A DNA stretch of 64,000 nt from Halopseudomonas pelagia CL-AP6 (lineage in GTDB: Bacteria > Pseudomonadota > Gammaproteobacteria > Pseudomonadales > Pseudomonadaceae): contig NZ_AROI01000013.1 in assembly GCF_000410875.1 (NCBI RefSeq), positions 1 to 64,000 of the forward strand, written 5' to 3'. This document shows, piece after piece, positions 27,147-35,789 of the stretch. Under the pieces are notes generated by a model. It made no database searches. It was not told the origin of the DNA and saw only the letters and a list, made by a program, of their open reading frames with translations. The position numbers and the translations under genes are program-made. Position 1 is the first letter of the stretch. Each line of letters begins with the position of its first letter.

Positions 27147-28408
27147 CAGGTTCGTATCGACAGGCCGTCGACCAATGACTGGCGATAGGCGCGCCACGCG
27201 GGCACGCTGCCCATCAGTACGCTAGCCAGTAGAATAGCGCCCAATAGCGTCCATTCATACAGGCCGGGTGGCGTGATCGCGATGAACAGGCCGTAGTGTG
27301 AGAGCATCAGCGGCTGCCCGGCCCACAAGCCCAAATACAGCATGGCTAGCCCCAACAGAATACCAGCCATTGCCAGGCTGGCTGCTTCTAGCAGTAATAG
27401 TGCGAACACATGACGCGGTCGCGCACCGACCGAGCGCAGGATGGCCATCTCTCGTCGGCGTTCGTTAAGGCTGCTGAGAATCGCAGTGAGCATGCCCACC
27501 AAACCGGTTAACACAACAAAGATCGAGACGATGAACAATGCTTTTTCGGCCATGCCGAGCAGGCTCCAGAGCTCCTGGAGTGCCACCCCGGGCAAGATCG
27601 CCTGCAACGGTTCTCGGCTGTATTGATTGACGTCGCGCTGCACGGCAAAGGTGCTAATGCGGTTATTCAGGCCCAGCAATATGGCGGTGATGGCCTTGGG
27701 AGTTAGATCCATCTCGCGCGCCTGTTCGGCGCTAATCGCAGCTGAACCGCGCGCCGGCATGCCCTGCTGCCAGTCCACATGCAGTGCTTCCATGCCTTCC
27801 AGGCTGATATGAATGGTCCGGTCTACCGGCGTGCCGGTGCGGGCCAGAACGCCGCTGACCTGAAATGGCTTGTCGCCGTGATCGACAAAGCTCACCGCGC
27901 CCGTGCCGTGGGCCAGTACTAGCTCAGTACCTAGCTGGTAACCGAGCTCGCGGGCAATGTCAGCGCCGATGACAGCGTCGTACAGATCATTGAAAGGCTC
28001 GCCGGCGGAGAAGCTTAACGCCTGATCGCGGCCGTGCCGATAGTGTTCGAAATAGCTTTGACTGGTACCCATGACCTTGAAGCCACGGTGTGAGTCGCCT
28101 AGTGAAATCGGAATGGCCCAATCTACCCGCGGATGGGCGGCGAAGTGCTCGAAGCTGTCCCAGCGCACGTTGTTCGTCGCATTGCCGATGCGAAAGACCG
28201 AATACAGCAATAGCTGCACCGATCCGGAACGGGCGCCAATGATCAGGTCAGTACCGGAAATGGTGTTGGCAAAGCTGCTGCGTGCCTCGGTGCGAACCTT
28301 CTCTACGGCGAGTAGCAGTGTAACGCTCAAGCCGATGGCGATGACCGTCAGCAGCGCGGAAAAGCGGCGATTACCCAGGCTCTTGATCGCCAGACGCAAC
28401 AGATACAT
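27146..28408 (-). CDS. ABC transporter permease, FtsX/MacB family
   Basis: The 420-residue protein has one N-terminal membrane helix, a large periplasmic domain (residues 45-280) and three C-terminal helices with the FtsX motif LTAILSSLNERRREMAILRSVGARPRHV. This layout belongs to lipoprotein or substrate-extrusion type ABC systems, not classical importers. It corresponds to PA4065/ZrgB. It starts on the last base of the ATPase stop, so the pair is coupled. The transport direction is not settled by sequence. Confidence 0.85.
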   Translation of the reverse strand: MYLLRLAIKSLGNRRFSALLTVIAIGLSVTLLLAVEKVRTEARSSFANTISGTDLIIGARSGSVQLLLYSVFRIGNATNNVRWDSFEHFAAHPRVDWAIPISLGDSHRGFKVMGTSQSYFEHYRHGRDQALSFSAGEPFNDLYDAVIGADIARELGYQLGTELVLAHGTGAVSFVDHGDKPFQVSGVLARTGTPVDRTIHISLEGMEALHVDWQQGMPARGSAAISAEQAREMDLTPKAITAILLGLNNRISTFAVQRDVNQYSREPLQAILPGVALQELWSLLGMAEKALFIVSIFVVLTGLVGMLTAILSSLNERRREMAILRSVGARPRHVFALLLLEAASLAMAGILLGLAMLYLGLWAGQPLMLSHYGLFIAITPPGLYEWTLLGAILLASVLMGSVPAWRAYRQSLVDGLSIRT

Positions 28409-29121
28409 CAGAGCTCCCCCTGTGGCTGAGCGGACAGGTTGATATCGCTTAATGATAGCGAACGGTCGAACAGCGGCTGCAAAGACGCGTCATGACTGAC
28501 AAACAGCAGGCTGCTGCCAGCGGCGGCGCATTCGGCAAACAGGAGTTGCAGAAAGGCTTCGCGGCTATCCGCGTCCAGCGCAGAAGTTGGCTCATCGGCG
28601 ATCACCAGCTCGGGGCTACCGATCAGCGCGCGGGCAGCGGCAACCCGCTGCTGCTGCCCAATGGACAATTCGTTGACCGGGCGATCCAGCAGGGCGCCGT
28701 CGGTCAAGCCAAGACTATGTAACAAGTGCAGCGCGGCGGAGGACAAGCTGTCATGCCGTTGCAGTGCGCGTTCTCGGCGCACGCGGGAGAAGTGGCAGGG
28801 CAGGGTGACGTTCTCTACCACCGACAGGTACGGCAGCAAGTTGAACATCTGGAATATGTAGCCAGTGTGGTCTGCGCGAAACCGGTCACGGCCAGCGGCG
28901 GACATGGTCGCCATGTCACGACCCAGTAGTGTGATGCTGCCACTATCGGGCAGGTACACGCCACCCAGCAGGCCGAGCAAAGTGGTTTTGCCGCTGCCTG
29001 ACGGACCCTTGAGGAACACCCGCTCGCCAGACTGCAGTTGAAAGCGCGGTATGTTCAACAGTGTGGGTTGCCCAGGCCAGGCGTAGGTTGCGGCGTCCAG
29101 GTCTATGATGACGGAATTCAT
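28408..29121 (-). CDS. ABC transporter ATPase, LolD/MacB family
   Basis: The 237-residue protein has Walker A GPSGSGKTT (residues 39-47), the signature LSIGQQQRVAAARALI, Walker B LVIADEPTSALD and the switch histidine FVSHD. It powers the FtsX-type permease encoded next. The start at 29121 (MNSVIIDLDAATYAW) is preferred; a GTG at 29139 would add six residues, and neither has a strong Shine-Dalgarno. It corresponds to PA4064. Confidence 0.85.
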   Translation of the reverse strand: MNSVIIDLDAATYAWPGQPTLLNIPRFQLQSGERVFLKGPSGSGKTTLLGLLGGVYLPDSGSITLLGRDMATMSAAGRDRFRADHTGYIFQMFNLLPYLSVVENVTLPCHFSRVRRERALQRHDSLSSAALHLLHSLGLTDGALLDRPVNELSIGQQQRVAAARALIGSPELVIADEPTSALDADSREAFLQLLFAECAAAGSSLLFVSHDASLQPLFDRSLSLSDINLSAQPQGEL

Positions 29122-29152
29122 GGCTTGTACTGGGCTCACAGAGGGACGATAA

Positions 29153-29197
29153 GCCTATCAGTGATAGGCCGGCGCGCCTACCCGATATCGGGCAGGC
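29153..29197 (-). other. Two hairpins between the DUF2796 gene and the ABC ATPase gene
   Basis: GCCTATCA/TGATAGGC (29153-29160, 29162-29169) and an almost perfect dyad around CCCGATATCGGG (29176-29197) occupy this gap. Neither is followed by a T-run. They may protect the upstream message and lower expression of the transporter genes relative to the binding protein. Confidence 0.4.
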
Positions 29198-29218
29198 ACG
29201 GAGGTGCAGATTAAACGT

Positions 29219-29851
29219 TCAGAAACGGATCAGATTCTGCGCAGCGGTCAATTCACCGCCCTGTTGGCCTTTAGGGCCGATGGCCTGAAGTAGCAACCGT
29301 TCGGTGCCGGGGAAAGCGCTGAACAGAGCAACCTGAATCTGGTCAAGCTTGGCTGCCTGAGTGCAGGTGAAATGGAAGTGCGCCTGAATATCCGCGTGGG
29401 CCTCAGCCGCTTTTTCTTTTTCGCCGTGATCGTGGTCATGGCCATGCTCGTCGGCTACGGCGTCAAACAGCGGGCTGTTCAGTTCGACTTCCTTAAGGCT
29501 GCAGTCGGCGGCGGCTGGGAACACGAATAGCGCTTCGGCCTCATTCAGTTGCGTGCGTAAAGCTTTGACCTTGGCTTTATCTGCGTCGCTGGTTGGCAGG
29601 TACTCGAAACCCAGCAGGTTATCCGCGGGGGAGTCCAGCTCGATGCTCACGTCGTTGCCATCGACCACCAGGTTCAAAGAGCCTACGCCATGTTCGTGGG
29701 CGGAGAGACTGTCGTGGCCATGATCATGATCATGATCGTGCTTATCTTCGTGCTTGTGTTCGTCGTGGCCATGATCGGCGTGGTCGTGTGCTGCACTGGC
29801 AAAAGACATGGCGGCCAGCAGGCTGCCAATGATAAACGGGGTAGGGCGCAT
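29219..29851 (-). CDS. His-rich DUF2796/ZrgA-like metal-binding protein
   Basis: The 210-residue exported protein has a signal peptide (near FASA-AHDH). Residues 22-53 are made mostly of His, Asp and Glu (HDHADHGHDEHKHEDKHDHD), and a second His cluster, DEHGHDHDHGEKEK, lies near residues 137-150. The rest matches DUF2796. The family includes ZrgA of Vibrio cholerae and PA4063, which respond to zinc shortage. It likely binds zinc in the periplasm for the ABC system encoded downstream. A Zur-like operator lies 48 bases upstream. Confidence 0.88.
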   Translation of the reverse strand: MRPTPFIIGSLLAAMSFASAAHDHADHGHDEHKHEDKHDHDHDHGHDSLSAHEHGVGSLNLVVDGNDVSIELDSPADNLLGFEYLPTSDADKAKVKALRTQLNEAEALFVFPAAADCSLKEVELNSPLFDAVADEHGHDHDHGEKEKAAEAHADIQAHFHFTCTQAAKLDQIQVALFSAFPGTERLLLQAIGPKGQQGGELTAAQNLIRF

Positions 29852-29879
29852 AGTAGGCCTCGCAAGAGATGCAAACGGA

Positions 29880-29917
29880 ATAATATTGTCACTAAAGGAA
29901 CGTTATCTTATTACGTT
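29880..29917 (-). promoter_or_regulatory. Zur-like operator/promoter of the DUF2796 operon
   Basis: AACGTTATCTTATTACGTT (29899-29917) is a dyad of form AACGT-n-AT-n3-AT-n-ACGTT, close to the GTTATNNNATAAC-type Zur boxes. A -10-like TATTAT lies on the minus strand at 29880-29885, which puts the operator over the -35 region, where bound Zur would block transcription. Zur binding is inferred from sequence and from the operon type. Confidence 0.6.
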
Positions 29918-29972
29918 TTTATCGGCAAGACCAGTTGCATTGCCGGTGGGGACCGACAATGCAGAGGTGGTT

Positions 29973-30863
29973 TCAGTACAGGGCTTGGTAAAGCTTGCGG
30001 CGGTACTGGGTAGTTAACGGGTGCTCGCTGCCGAGTAGGTCGAAGACTTCCAGCAGCGTGCGCTGTGCAGCGCCGTCGGCATAGCCACGGTCGTGCTGGA
30101 ACAGGCTGAGCAGGTGCGCTAGCGCCAGTTTATGGTTCTGATGGGTCAGCTTTAGAATCGCTAGCTGGAACGTTGCTTCACTGTCCTGGGGGCTCTTTTT
30201 CAGACGCTCAAGCAATTGCGCTTCCGAGGGGGAATGGCGTGCTTGGCGCAGAAAGCCGAGCTCGGCACGCAAGCTCTTCAACGCGAGCTTGTGCGCTTCA
30301 CTATCGGCAATCTCAGCCAGAACCTGGTCTGCTTCATCCAGCTGCTCGTTAAGGCCCAGCGCGCGCGCCAGAAGCAGGCGCAGCTTATCGGTGGGCTCGC
30401 TGCTCAAGGCCTGTTGCAGCAGCGCGATGGCTGGCTGGAAATTGCCATTTAGTAACAGGTCATCGACCTGTTCACTGATGTCGGCTTCGGCGTCCTCCGA
30501 CTCGGGTTCCGCCAAAGGCGGCTGGCTGACATGCGGCTCAAGCAGGGCGCGGATAGCGCTCTCTGGCTGGATGCCGGCAAAGCCGTCCACCGGTTGGCCA
30601 TCCTTGAACAGCACCACGGTCGGCAGACTGCGGATGCCAAAACGTTCACTGAGGCCAGCCTGTTCGTCACAGTTGACTTTGGCCAGCAATAACTCACCTG
30701 CATGCTCCTCGGTGATCTTGGCCAGCATCGGCATCAGCGCCTTGCACGGCGCACACCATTCTGCCCAGAAGTCGACCAGGACCGGTTTGTGGAACGAGTT
30801 TTCCAGAACATAACGGTCGAAGGTCTCTTCGGTGACGTCGAAAATATAAGGTGACTGGCTCAT
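29973..30863 (-). CDS. cnoX: Thioredoxin-TPR chaperedoxin CnoX (YbbN)
   Basis: The 296-residue cytoplasmic protein joins an N-terminal thioredoxin domain (residues 8-110) to TPR-like helical repeats (130-296). Active site WCAPCK is at residues 36-41. E. coli CnoX has lost the first cysteine and acts mainly as a holdase that hands substrates to GroEL; here both cysteines are present, so redox activity is plausible. It is the gene next to the zinc operon, as PA4061 is in PAO1. Confidence 0.88.
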   Translation of the reverse strand: MSQSPYIFDVTEETFDRYVLENSFHKPVLVDFWAEWCAPCKALMPMLAKITEEHAGELLLAKVNCDEQAGLSERFGIRSLPTVVLFKDGQPVDGFAGIQPESAIRALLEPHVSQPPLAEPESEDAEADISEQVDDLLLNGNFQPAIALLQQALSSEPTDKLRLLLARALGLNEQLDEADQVLAEIADSEAHKLALKSLRAELGFLRQARHSPSEAQLLERLKKSPQDSEATFQLAILKLTHQNHKLALAHLLSLFQHDRGYADGAAQRTLLEVFDLLGSEHPLTTQYRRKLYQALY

Positions 30864-30964
30864 GGATTGTCCATCGAAGAAAGAATCAGGCGATAGTGGG
30901 GTGGCGTGCAGCTGAAATCAAGGGTGCGTTGTTGCCCAGGCTGGGCTGCTGCTGGAAACGCAGG

Positions 30965-31618
30965 TCAGTCGTTATTGCCATACAAGGCTACTTCACGGAA
31001 TGCCAGGGGTTCACCCAGGTCTGGCCAGGTCTGGCCCTGCAACGTATTTAGACGCGTATAGCAGGGATGCTGCAGATCGCGAACCCTTGAGTCGGCCAGA
31101 ATCACGCGGGGCGCGCGCTGGCGGAAATGCTCAAGAAACACGCAGTTATCGCTGTCGTAAAGTACGTCCGCAGCGACGATCAGATCGATATCGCCGGTCA
31201 CGGCAAAATAATCTGCCGCCAGAGTTAGGGATACGCCGTTCAGTTGCGCATTCAGAGCACTGGCCATCTGCGCCTGCGGGTCAATGTCGCAGGCAATAGT
31301 CTGCTGGGCGCCGGCCTTGGCGCAGGCAATCGCGACAATGCCGGAGCCGCTGCCAAAGTCCAGCACCCGCTTGTCTCGAACCTGCTGCGGGTGCTCGAGT
31401 ACCCAGCGCGCCAGCGCCAGGCCGCTGCCCCAGCAAAAGCTCCAGTAGGGTGGTTGGTCAAGCAGCTGTTGGGTTTCCTCGCTGCTGAAGGCGCGATTCA
31501 GATTGGCAGGGTCGAGCAGCCAGAGTTCCAATTCTGGCAAACCCGGCAGGCGAGTGGCTACCAGTTGGGCATCGGACAGAACCTGATGCAGTTCGTCGTT
31601 CAGGGCGGCTAGGGTCAT
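30965..31618 (-). CDS. Class I SAM-dependent methyltransferase, ETFB-lysine/NNMT-like
   Basis: The 217-residue protein has the SAM motif [20 protein letters not shown] (near residues 82-101), the acidic loop ACDIDPQA and motif [13 protein letters not shown]. The [17 protein letters not shown] segment is typical of the family related to PrmA and ETFB-lysine methyltransferase. The target is unknown. An earlier start at 31684 is possible, but [12 protein letters not shown] at 31618 gives a normal N-terminus. It lies between cnoX and a LysR gene on the same strand. Confidence 0.75.
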   Translation of the reverse strand: MTLAALNDELHQVLSDAQLVATRLPGLPELELWLLDPANLNRAFSSEETQQLLDQPPYWSFCWGSGLALARWVLEHPQQVRDKRVLDFGSGSGIVAIACAKAGAQQTIACDIDPQAQMASALNAQLNGVSLTLAADYFAVTGDIDLIVAADVLYDSDNCVFLEHFRQRAPRVILADSRVRDLQHPCYTRLNTLQGQTWPDLGEPLAFREVALYGNND

Positions 31619-31680
31619 GGTGTGGTCCGCAATGGTATTGTGGCTATTGTAGCGTCGGTGGTTGCATGTGCGCAGCGCGG

Positions 31681-32586
31681 TCAAGCCGGCAAAATGGCTC
31701 GCAGGCGGCTGTGTAGAAACTCGATCAGCGTGCGCGTAGCCAAGGTCGGGTAGAGGTTGGGCGCGGTGAGCAGATACAACTGATCGCCCCAGGCGCTGAC
31801 GCGCACGCGCTGCGTGGGTAACAGGCGCAGCAATTCGCCGCTGTCCAACTCCTGCTGCACGCTATAGAGCGGCAGCAGGGCGCAGCCAATATCGGCCAGA
31901 ACCGCCCGTTTGAGGAACAGCATATCTTCGGTCTGCAGTCGCGGGCGCAGCGTCAGCGTGCGGGTCTCGCGGCCGTCGAAGAGCTCCAGTGGCAGGCGCT
32001 GGTCCGGCACGTTTACGCTGACCATATCGAGTCGCAGCAGGTCCTCCGGTTCCTGCGGTGTGCCTTGCGCCCGAAGATAAGCAGGACTGGCACAGAGCGC
32101 CCAATCGACCGGGCCCAGATCGCGGGCAACCAGAGCGTCGGGCGGAGTCGAAGTAACGCGGATGGCGACATCAATTTCGGCCGCTACCAGGTCAAAAATC
32201 CGGTTACTGAAGGTTAGCTGCAGGCTAACCTCAGGATAGAGGCTGGCAAACTCCAGCAACAAGGGGCCGACCACTTGCTGTCCCAGCGCGACTGGCACGC
32301 TGAGCCTGATATGCCCGCGCAGGTTCTTGCCCAGGTCTTCTACCGTGGCCTGCAGGGCATTCAGTTCCTGGCTGATGCGCGCGGCATGCTCGTACAGCGC
32401 CCAACCTATCTGTGTGGGTTCCACCTGGCGCGTGGTACGCCGGAACAGCTGCACCTGAATGCTTTGCTCCAGTGCCTTGAGTCTGCGGCTAACGTGCGAG
32501 CGCGAGGTGCCGAGCCGGCGTGCGGCGCTGCTCATGCTGCCGGCTTCGACGACGGCGCAGAGGAACTGCAGGGTTTTGATATCCAC
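31681..32586 (-). CDS. LysR-family transcriptional regulator
   Basis: The 301-residue protein has an N-terminal winged HTH (residues 1-60; [24 protein letters not shown]) and a LysR substrate-binding domain (90-295). It is divergent from the nitronate monooxygenase/acyl-CoA ligase pair and is the probable regulator of it. Translation appears to start at GTG (32584-32586); the next in-frame Met (residue 18) is inside the HTH. Effector is unknown. Confidence 0.85.
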   Translation of the reverse strand: MDIKTLQFLCAVVEAGSMSSAARRLGTSRSHVSRRLKALEQSIQVQLFRRTTRQVEPTQIGWALYEHAARISQELNALQATVEDLGKNLRGHIRLSVPVALGQQVVGPLLLEFASLYPEVSLQLTFSNRIFDLVAAEIDVAIRVTSTPPDALVARDLGPVDWALCASPAYLRAQGTPQEPEDLLRLDMVSVNVPDQRLPLELFDGRETRTLTLRPRLQTEDMLFLKRAVLADIGCALLPLYSVQQELDSGELLRLLPTQRVRVSAWGDQLYLLTAPNLYPTLATRTLIEFLHSRLRAILPA

Positions 32587-32590
32587 CTAT

Positions 32591-32609
32591 TGTTGCCTAT
32601 TTGTAAACA
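32591..32609. promoter_or_regulatory. Candidate LysR binding site
   Basis: TGTT-N11-AACA (32591-32594, 32606-32609) is a T-N11-A type dyad five bases upstream of the LysR start codon, in the 130-base divergent gap. Autoregulation and control of the monooxygenase pair from here are plausible. Chance matches of this motif are common. Confidence 0.35.
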
Positions 32610-32716
32610 GTTTGGGCTCGTTGGCGGATATTGTAGATCAACCAGCCAGCTTCTATAGTCCAGGCACGTTAAATTTTGATGCTGTCATTACATGACTTAG
32701 TCCAAGGAGAACAACA

Positions 32717-33706
32717 ATGAGTCTTCCCGCCGTTCTGCAGAACTCGCTCAAACTACCGGTTATCTGCTCGCCGCTGTTTATCATCTCCAATCCGGATCTG
32801 GTGATCGCCCAGTGCAAAGCGGGCGTGGTTGGTTCCTTCCCTGCACTGAACGCACGGCCGGCCGAGGAGCTGGAAGTGTGGCTCAAACGCATTACCAGTG
32901 AGCTGGCCGAGTACCAGGCGGCCAACCCGGATGCAGTGGTCGCACCCTTTGCCGTCAATCAGATCGTGCACAGCAGTAACGATCGCCTGCAGCACGACGT
33001 GGAAATGTGTGTGAAGTACAAGGTGCCGATCATCATCACCAGCTTGCGCGCGCCGGATGAGGTGGTAGGGCCGATCCACAGTTATGGCGGCTTGGTTTTC
33101 CACGACGTGATCAACGTCAAGCATGCGCGCAAAGCCATTGAAGCCGGTGTTGACGGTCTGATTCTGGTCTGTGCTGGCGCGGGCGGTCATGCCGGGCAAC
33201 TCAGCCCCTTTGCGTTGGTGTCTGAAATTCGCGCCTTCTACGACGGCCCAATCATTCTCTCCGGTGCCATCTCCAAGGGCGAACAGATTCTCGCCGCGCA
33301 GGCCATGGGTGCAGACCTGGCCTACATGGGCACCCGTTTCATTGCCACCCAGGAAGCCAACGCCGACGCTGCCTACAAGCAGATGCTGGTGGATACCTCC
33401 GCGGACGACATCGTCTACAGCAACCTCTTTACCGGGGTGCACGGCAACTATCTCAAGCCCAGTATCCAGAATGCCGGGATGGACCCGAACAACCTGCCCG
33501 AAGGCGAGAAGAGCAGCATGAAGTTCGGCTCGGGCGGCAGTAACAAGAGCAAGGCCTGGCGCGATATCTGGGGCGCCGGACAAGGCGTGGGCAGCATTGC
33601 GGCGATTACCACCACCGCCGAGGCCGTCAGCCAGCTGGAGCAGGAGTACGCCAACGCGCGTGCTCGCATGCGGCAAATCGCCAGCCCCTACGGTGAGCCG
33701 TCATGA
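32717..33706 (+). CDS. Nitronate monooxygenase family flavoprotein
   Basis: The 329-residue FMN-dependent TIM-barrel protein has the family pattern LPVICSPLFIISNPDLVIAQ at the N-terminus, CAGAGGHAGQLSP near residues 152-164 and GADLAYMGTRFIAT near 197-210. The family oxidises nitronates or, in some branches, reduces enoyl/acyl compounds. Its stop overlaps the ligase start by four bases, so the real substrate may be a CoA-linked compound. AAGGAG precedes the ATG by eight bases. Confidence 0.85.
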   Translation: MSLPAVLQNSLKLPVICSPLFIISNPDLVIAQCKAGVVGSFPALNARPAEELEVWLKRITSELAEYQAANPDAVVAPFAVNQIVHSSNDRLQHDVEMCVKYKVPIIITSLRAPDEVVGPIHSYGGLVFHDVINVKHARKAIEAGVDGLILVCAGAGGHAGQLSPFALVSEIRAFYDGPIILSGAISKGEQILAAQAMGADLAYMGTRFIATQEANADAAYKQMLVDTSADDIVYSNLFTGVHGNYLKPSIQNAGMDPNNLPEGEKSSMKFGSGGSNKSKAWRDIWGAGQGVGSIAAITTTAEAVSQLEQEYANARARMRQIASPYGEPS

Positions 33707-35196
33707 CCGCGCAGCTGATCTGCGGCGAACTGGAGCGCAGTGGTGATCAGGTCGCGCAGCGTGCCCTGCAGTTGGCCGGTGGCCTTGCTCGGCTGGGGGT
33801 TGAAGACGGCGACGTGATAGCGGTGATGCTGCGTAATGGTCCGGTCTTTATCGATGCGATCCAGAGCTGCCAGACGGCAGGCTGCTTCTATTGCCCGGTC
33901 AACTGGCATTTCAAGGCTGATGAGGTAGCGTTCTTACTACAGGATTCGGCGGCCAAGGTGTTTCTGGTTGAAGCTGACCTGCTAGACAACCTGTTGGCCA
34001 TTATTCCTGAAGGGGTGGTGGTCCTGGTCAATGGCGGCGATGGCAGCTTGCGCGCCGGACACCTGCGCTATGAAGCCTGGCTGGCCGAACAAGCGGTCTA
34101 TGCTGGTGAGCCGCGTACGCCGCGTGCACATATGGCTTACACCTCAGGCACCACCGGGCGGCCAAAGGGTGTAAAGCGCCTGGCGCCTCCAGTTGAAGAG
34201 CGTGAAGCCATGGCCGCGGCCATGCGCGAGCTGTCGCGTGCCGCTTGGGGCATCGAGCCCGGCGTGCGCACGTTGGTGTCGGCGCCGCTCTATCACAGCG
34301 CCCCCAGCTCCTTTGCCCAGCAGTCGATTTTGCAGGCTGAGCTGATGGTCGTGATGCCGCGTTTTGACGCCGAGCAAACGTTGGCGCTGATCGAGCATTA
34401 CCGCATCGATACAGTGTTTCTGGTGCCGATCATGTACGTGCGGCTGTTGCGCCTGCCGGCGGAGATTAAGGCAAAGTACGATCTGTCCTCGGTCCGCTTT
34501 GTCGCCTCGACCGGTGCGCCCTGTGCGCCAGATGTGAAGCTGGCGATGCTCGATTGGTGGGGCCCGGTCATCTATGAAACCTACGCCTCCAGTGAAACCG
34601 GCATGATCACTATTCAGGACCCGGTCTCGGCGCGCCGCAAACCGGGCAGCGTAGGCTTGCCGATTGGCCAGACGCGTGTCCGCATTGTTGACGAGCAGGG
34701 CAATGATTGTCCGCCGGGTGAGCCGGGCGTGATTTATGTGCGCCAGCCGGCCGTGCCAGACTTCACCTATCTGAACAACGACCAGGCGCGCGCCAAGGCC
34801 GGGCTGGGCGATCTGGCGACCGTGGGCGATATTGGCTATCTGGACGAGGAGGGCTACCTGTTCATCTGCGACCGCAAATCAGATATGGTCATTTCCGGCG
34901 GAGTAAACATTTACCCGGCAGAAATAGAGCACCAGCTGATCAGCCTGGCGGGTGTCGCGGATTGTGCGGTGTTTGGTGTGCCCGATAGAGAGTACGGTGA
35001 ATCGCTGATGGCGGTGGTGGCTACCGTGGATCCGTCGCTCACCGAAGAGCGGGTCAAGGATTTCATTCGCCAGCGCATGGCCAGCTACAAGACCCCGCGG
35101 CAAGTGCATTTTGTCGCCAGTCTGCCAAGGGACGATAATGGCAAGGTTGCCAAGCGCAAGCTCAGGGATGCCTATTCTGCACCCCAGGCTGGCTGA
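33703..35196 (+). CDS. AMP-dependent acyl-CoA synthetase
   Basis: The 497-residue ANL-superfamily enzyme has the P-loop AYTSGTTGRPKG (near residues 146-157), the core motif YETYASSETG (near 290), GDIGYLDEEGYLFICDRKSDMVISGGVNIYP (near 380-410) and the catalytic C-terminal lysine in NGKVAKRKLRD. It activates a carboxylic acid with ATP and CoA. It is coupled to the monooxygenase gene (ATGA). The acid is not identifiable; short or aromatic acyl groups are possible. Confidence 0.88.
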   Translation: MTAQLICGELERSGDQVAQRALQLAGGLARLGVEDGDVIAVMLRNGPVFIDAIQSCQTAGCFYCPVNWHFKADEVAFLLQDSAAKVFLVEADLLDNLLAIIPEGVVVLVNGGDGSLRAGHLRYEAWLAEQAVYAGEPRTPRAHMAYTSGTTGRPKGVKRLAPPVEEREAMAAAMRELSRAAWGIEPGVRTLVSAPLYHSAPSSFAQQSILQAELMVVMPRFDAEQTLALIEHYRIDTVFLVPIMYVRLLRLPAEIKAKYDLSSVRFVASTGAPCAPDVKLAMLDWWGPVIYETYASSETGMITIQDPVSARRKPGSVGLPIGQTRVRIVDEQGNDCPPGEPGVIYVRQPAVPDFTYLNNDQARAKAGLGDLATVGDIGYLDEEGYLFICDRKSDMVISGGVNIYPAEIEHQLISLAGVADCAVFGVPDREYGESLMAVVATVDPSLTEERVKDFIRQRMASYKTPRQVHFVASLPRDDNGKVAKRKLRDAYSAPQAG

Positions 35197-35238
35197 CTTC
35201 GCGCAAGCTGGCGCGGCATGTATGGATAAAGGCCACCT

Positions 35239-35289
35239 GCCGGGGTGCGGCGGTCATTTAACCCCGGCGCACATCGGAGTAAGATGTGC
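35239..35289 (+). other. Two hairpins upstream of nrdR
   Basis: GCCGGGGT/ACCCCGGC (35239-35246, 35261-35268) is followed at once by GCACATC/GATGTGC (35269-35275, 35283-35289), whose loop is GGAGTAA. The first may terminate the acyl-CoA ligase message weakly. There is no T-run. Confidence 0.35.
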
Positions 35290-35315
35290 CGCGCATGCCC
35301 AACAGGAAGTCTGCT

Positions 35316-35789
35316 ATGTACTGTCCCTTCTGTGGTGCCAATGATACCAAAGTGATCGATTCGCGGCTGGTGGCCGAAGGCGACCAGGTGCGCCGCCGGC
35401 GTGAATGCCTGGCCTGTCAGGAACGCTTTACCACCTTTGAAACCGCTGAACTGGTGCTGCCACGCCTGATCAAGGGTGACGATCGTCGTCAGCCCTTTGA
35501 TGAGGACAAGTTGCGCGCGGGCATGCTGCGGGCGCTGGAAAAACGACCAGTCAGTGTCGAGCAGATCGAGGCCGCGATTGGCCATATCAAGCATCGCTTG
35601 CGCGCCACTGGTGAGCGCGAGGTAAAGGCGATGGTGGTCGGCGAGATGGTCATGAATGAGCTCAAGCAGCTTGATGAGGTGGCCTACATTCGGTTCGCCT
35701 CGGTCTACCGCCGTTTTCAGGATCTGAACCAGTTCCGCGAGGAAATCGAACGCCTTTCACGGCGTGACAAGGACGAGCCGGATGCTTGA
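35316..35789 (+). CDS. nrdR: Transcriptional repressor NrdR
   Basis: The 157-residue protein begins [17 protein letters not shown], with zinc ribbon cysteines CPFC (3-6) and CLAC, followed by the ATP-cone (residues about 49-139; [22 protein letters not shown]). NrdR senses ATP/dATP and represses ribonucleotide reductase genes. The ATG at 35316 follows AGGAAG; an upstream GTG in frame is not supported. It overlaps ribD by eight bases. The nrdR-ribD order is standard in Pseudomonas. Confidence 0.96.
   Translation: MYCPFCGANDTKVIDSRLVAEGDQVRRRRECLACQERFTTFETAELVLPRLIKGDDRRQPFDEDKLRAGMLRALEKRPVSVEQIEAAIGHIKHRLRATGEREVKAMVVGEMVMNELKQLDEVAYIRFASVYRRFQDLNQFREEIERLSRRDKDEPDA

Noticed and set aside
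32753-33676. Antisense open frame of 307 codons opposite the nitronate monooxygenase gene
   Set aside because: The plus-strand gene has clear family motifs and a good start; the antisense frame has none.
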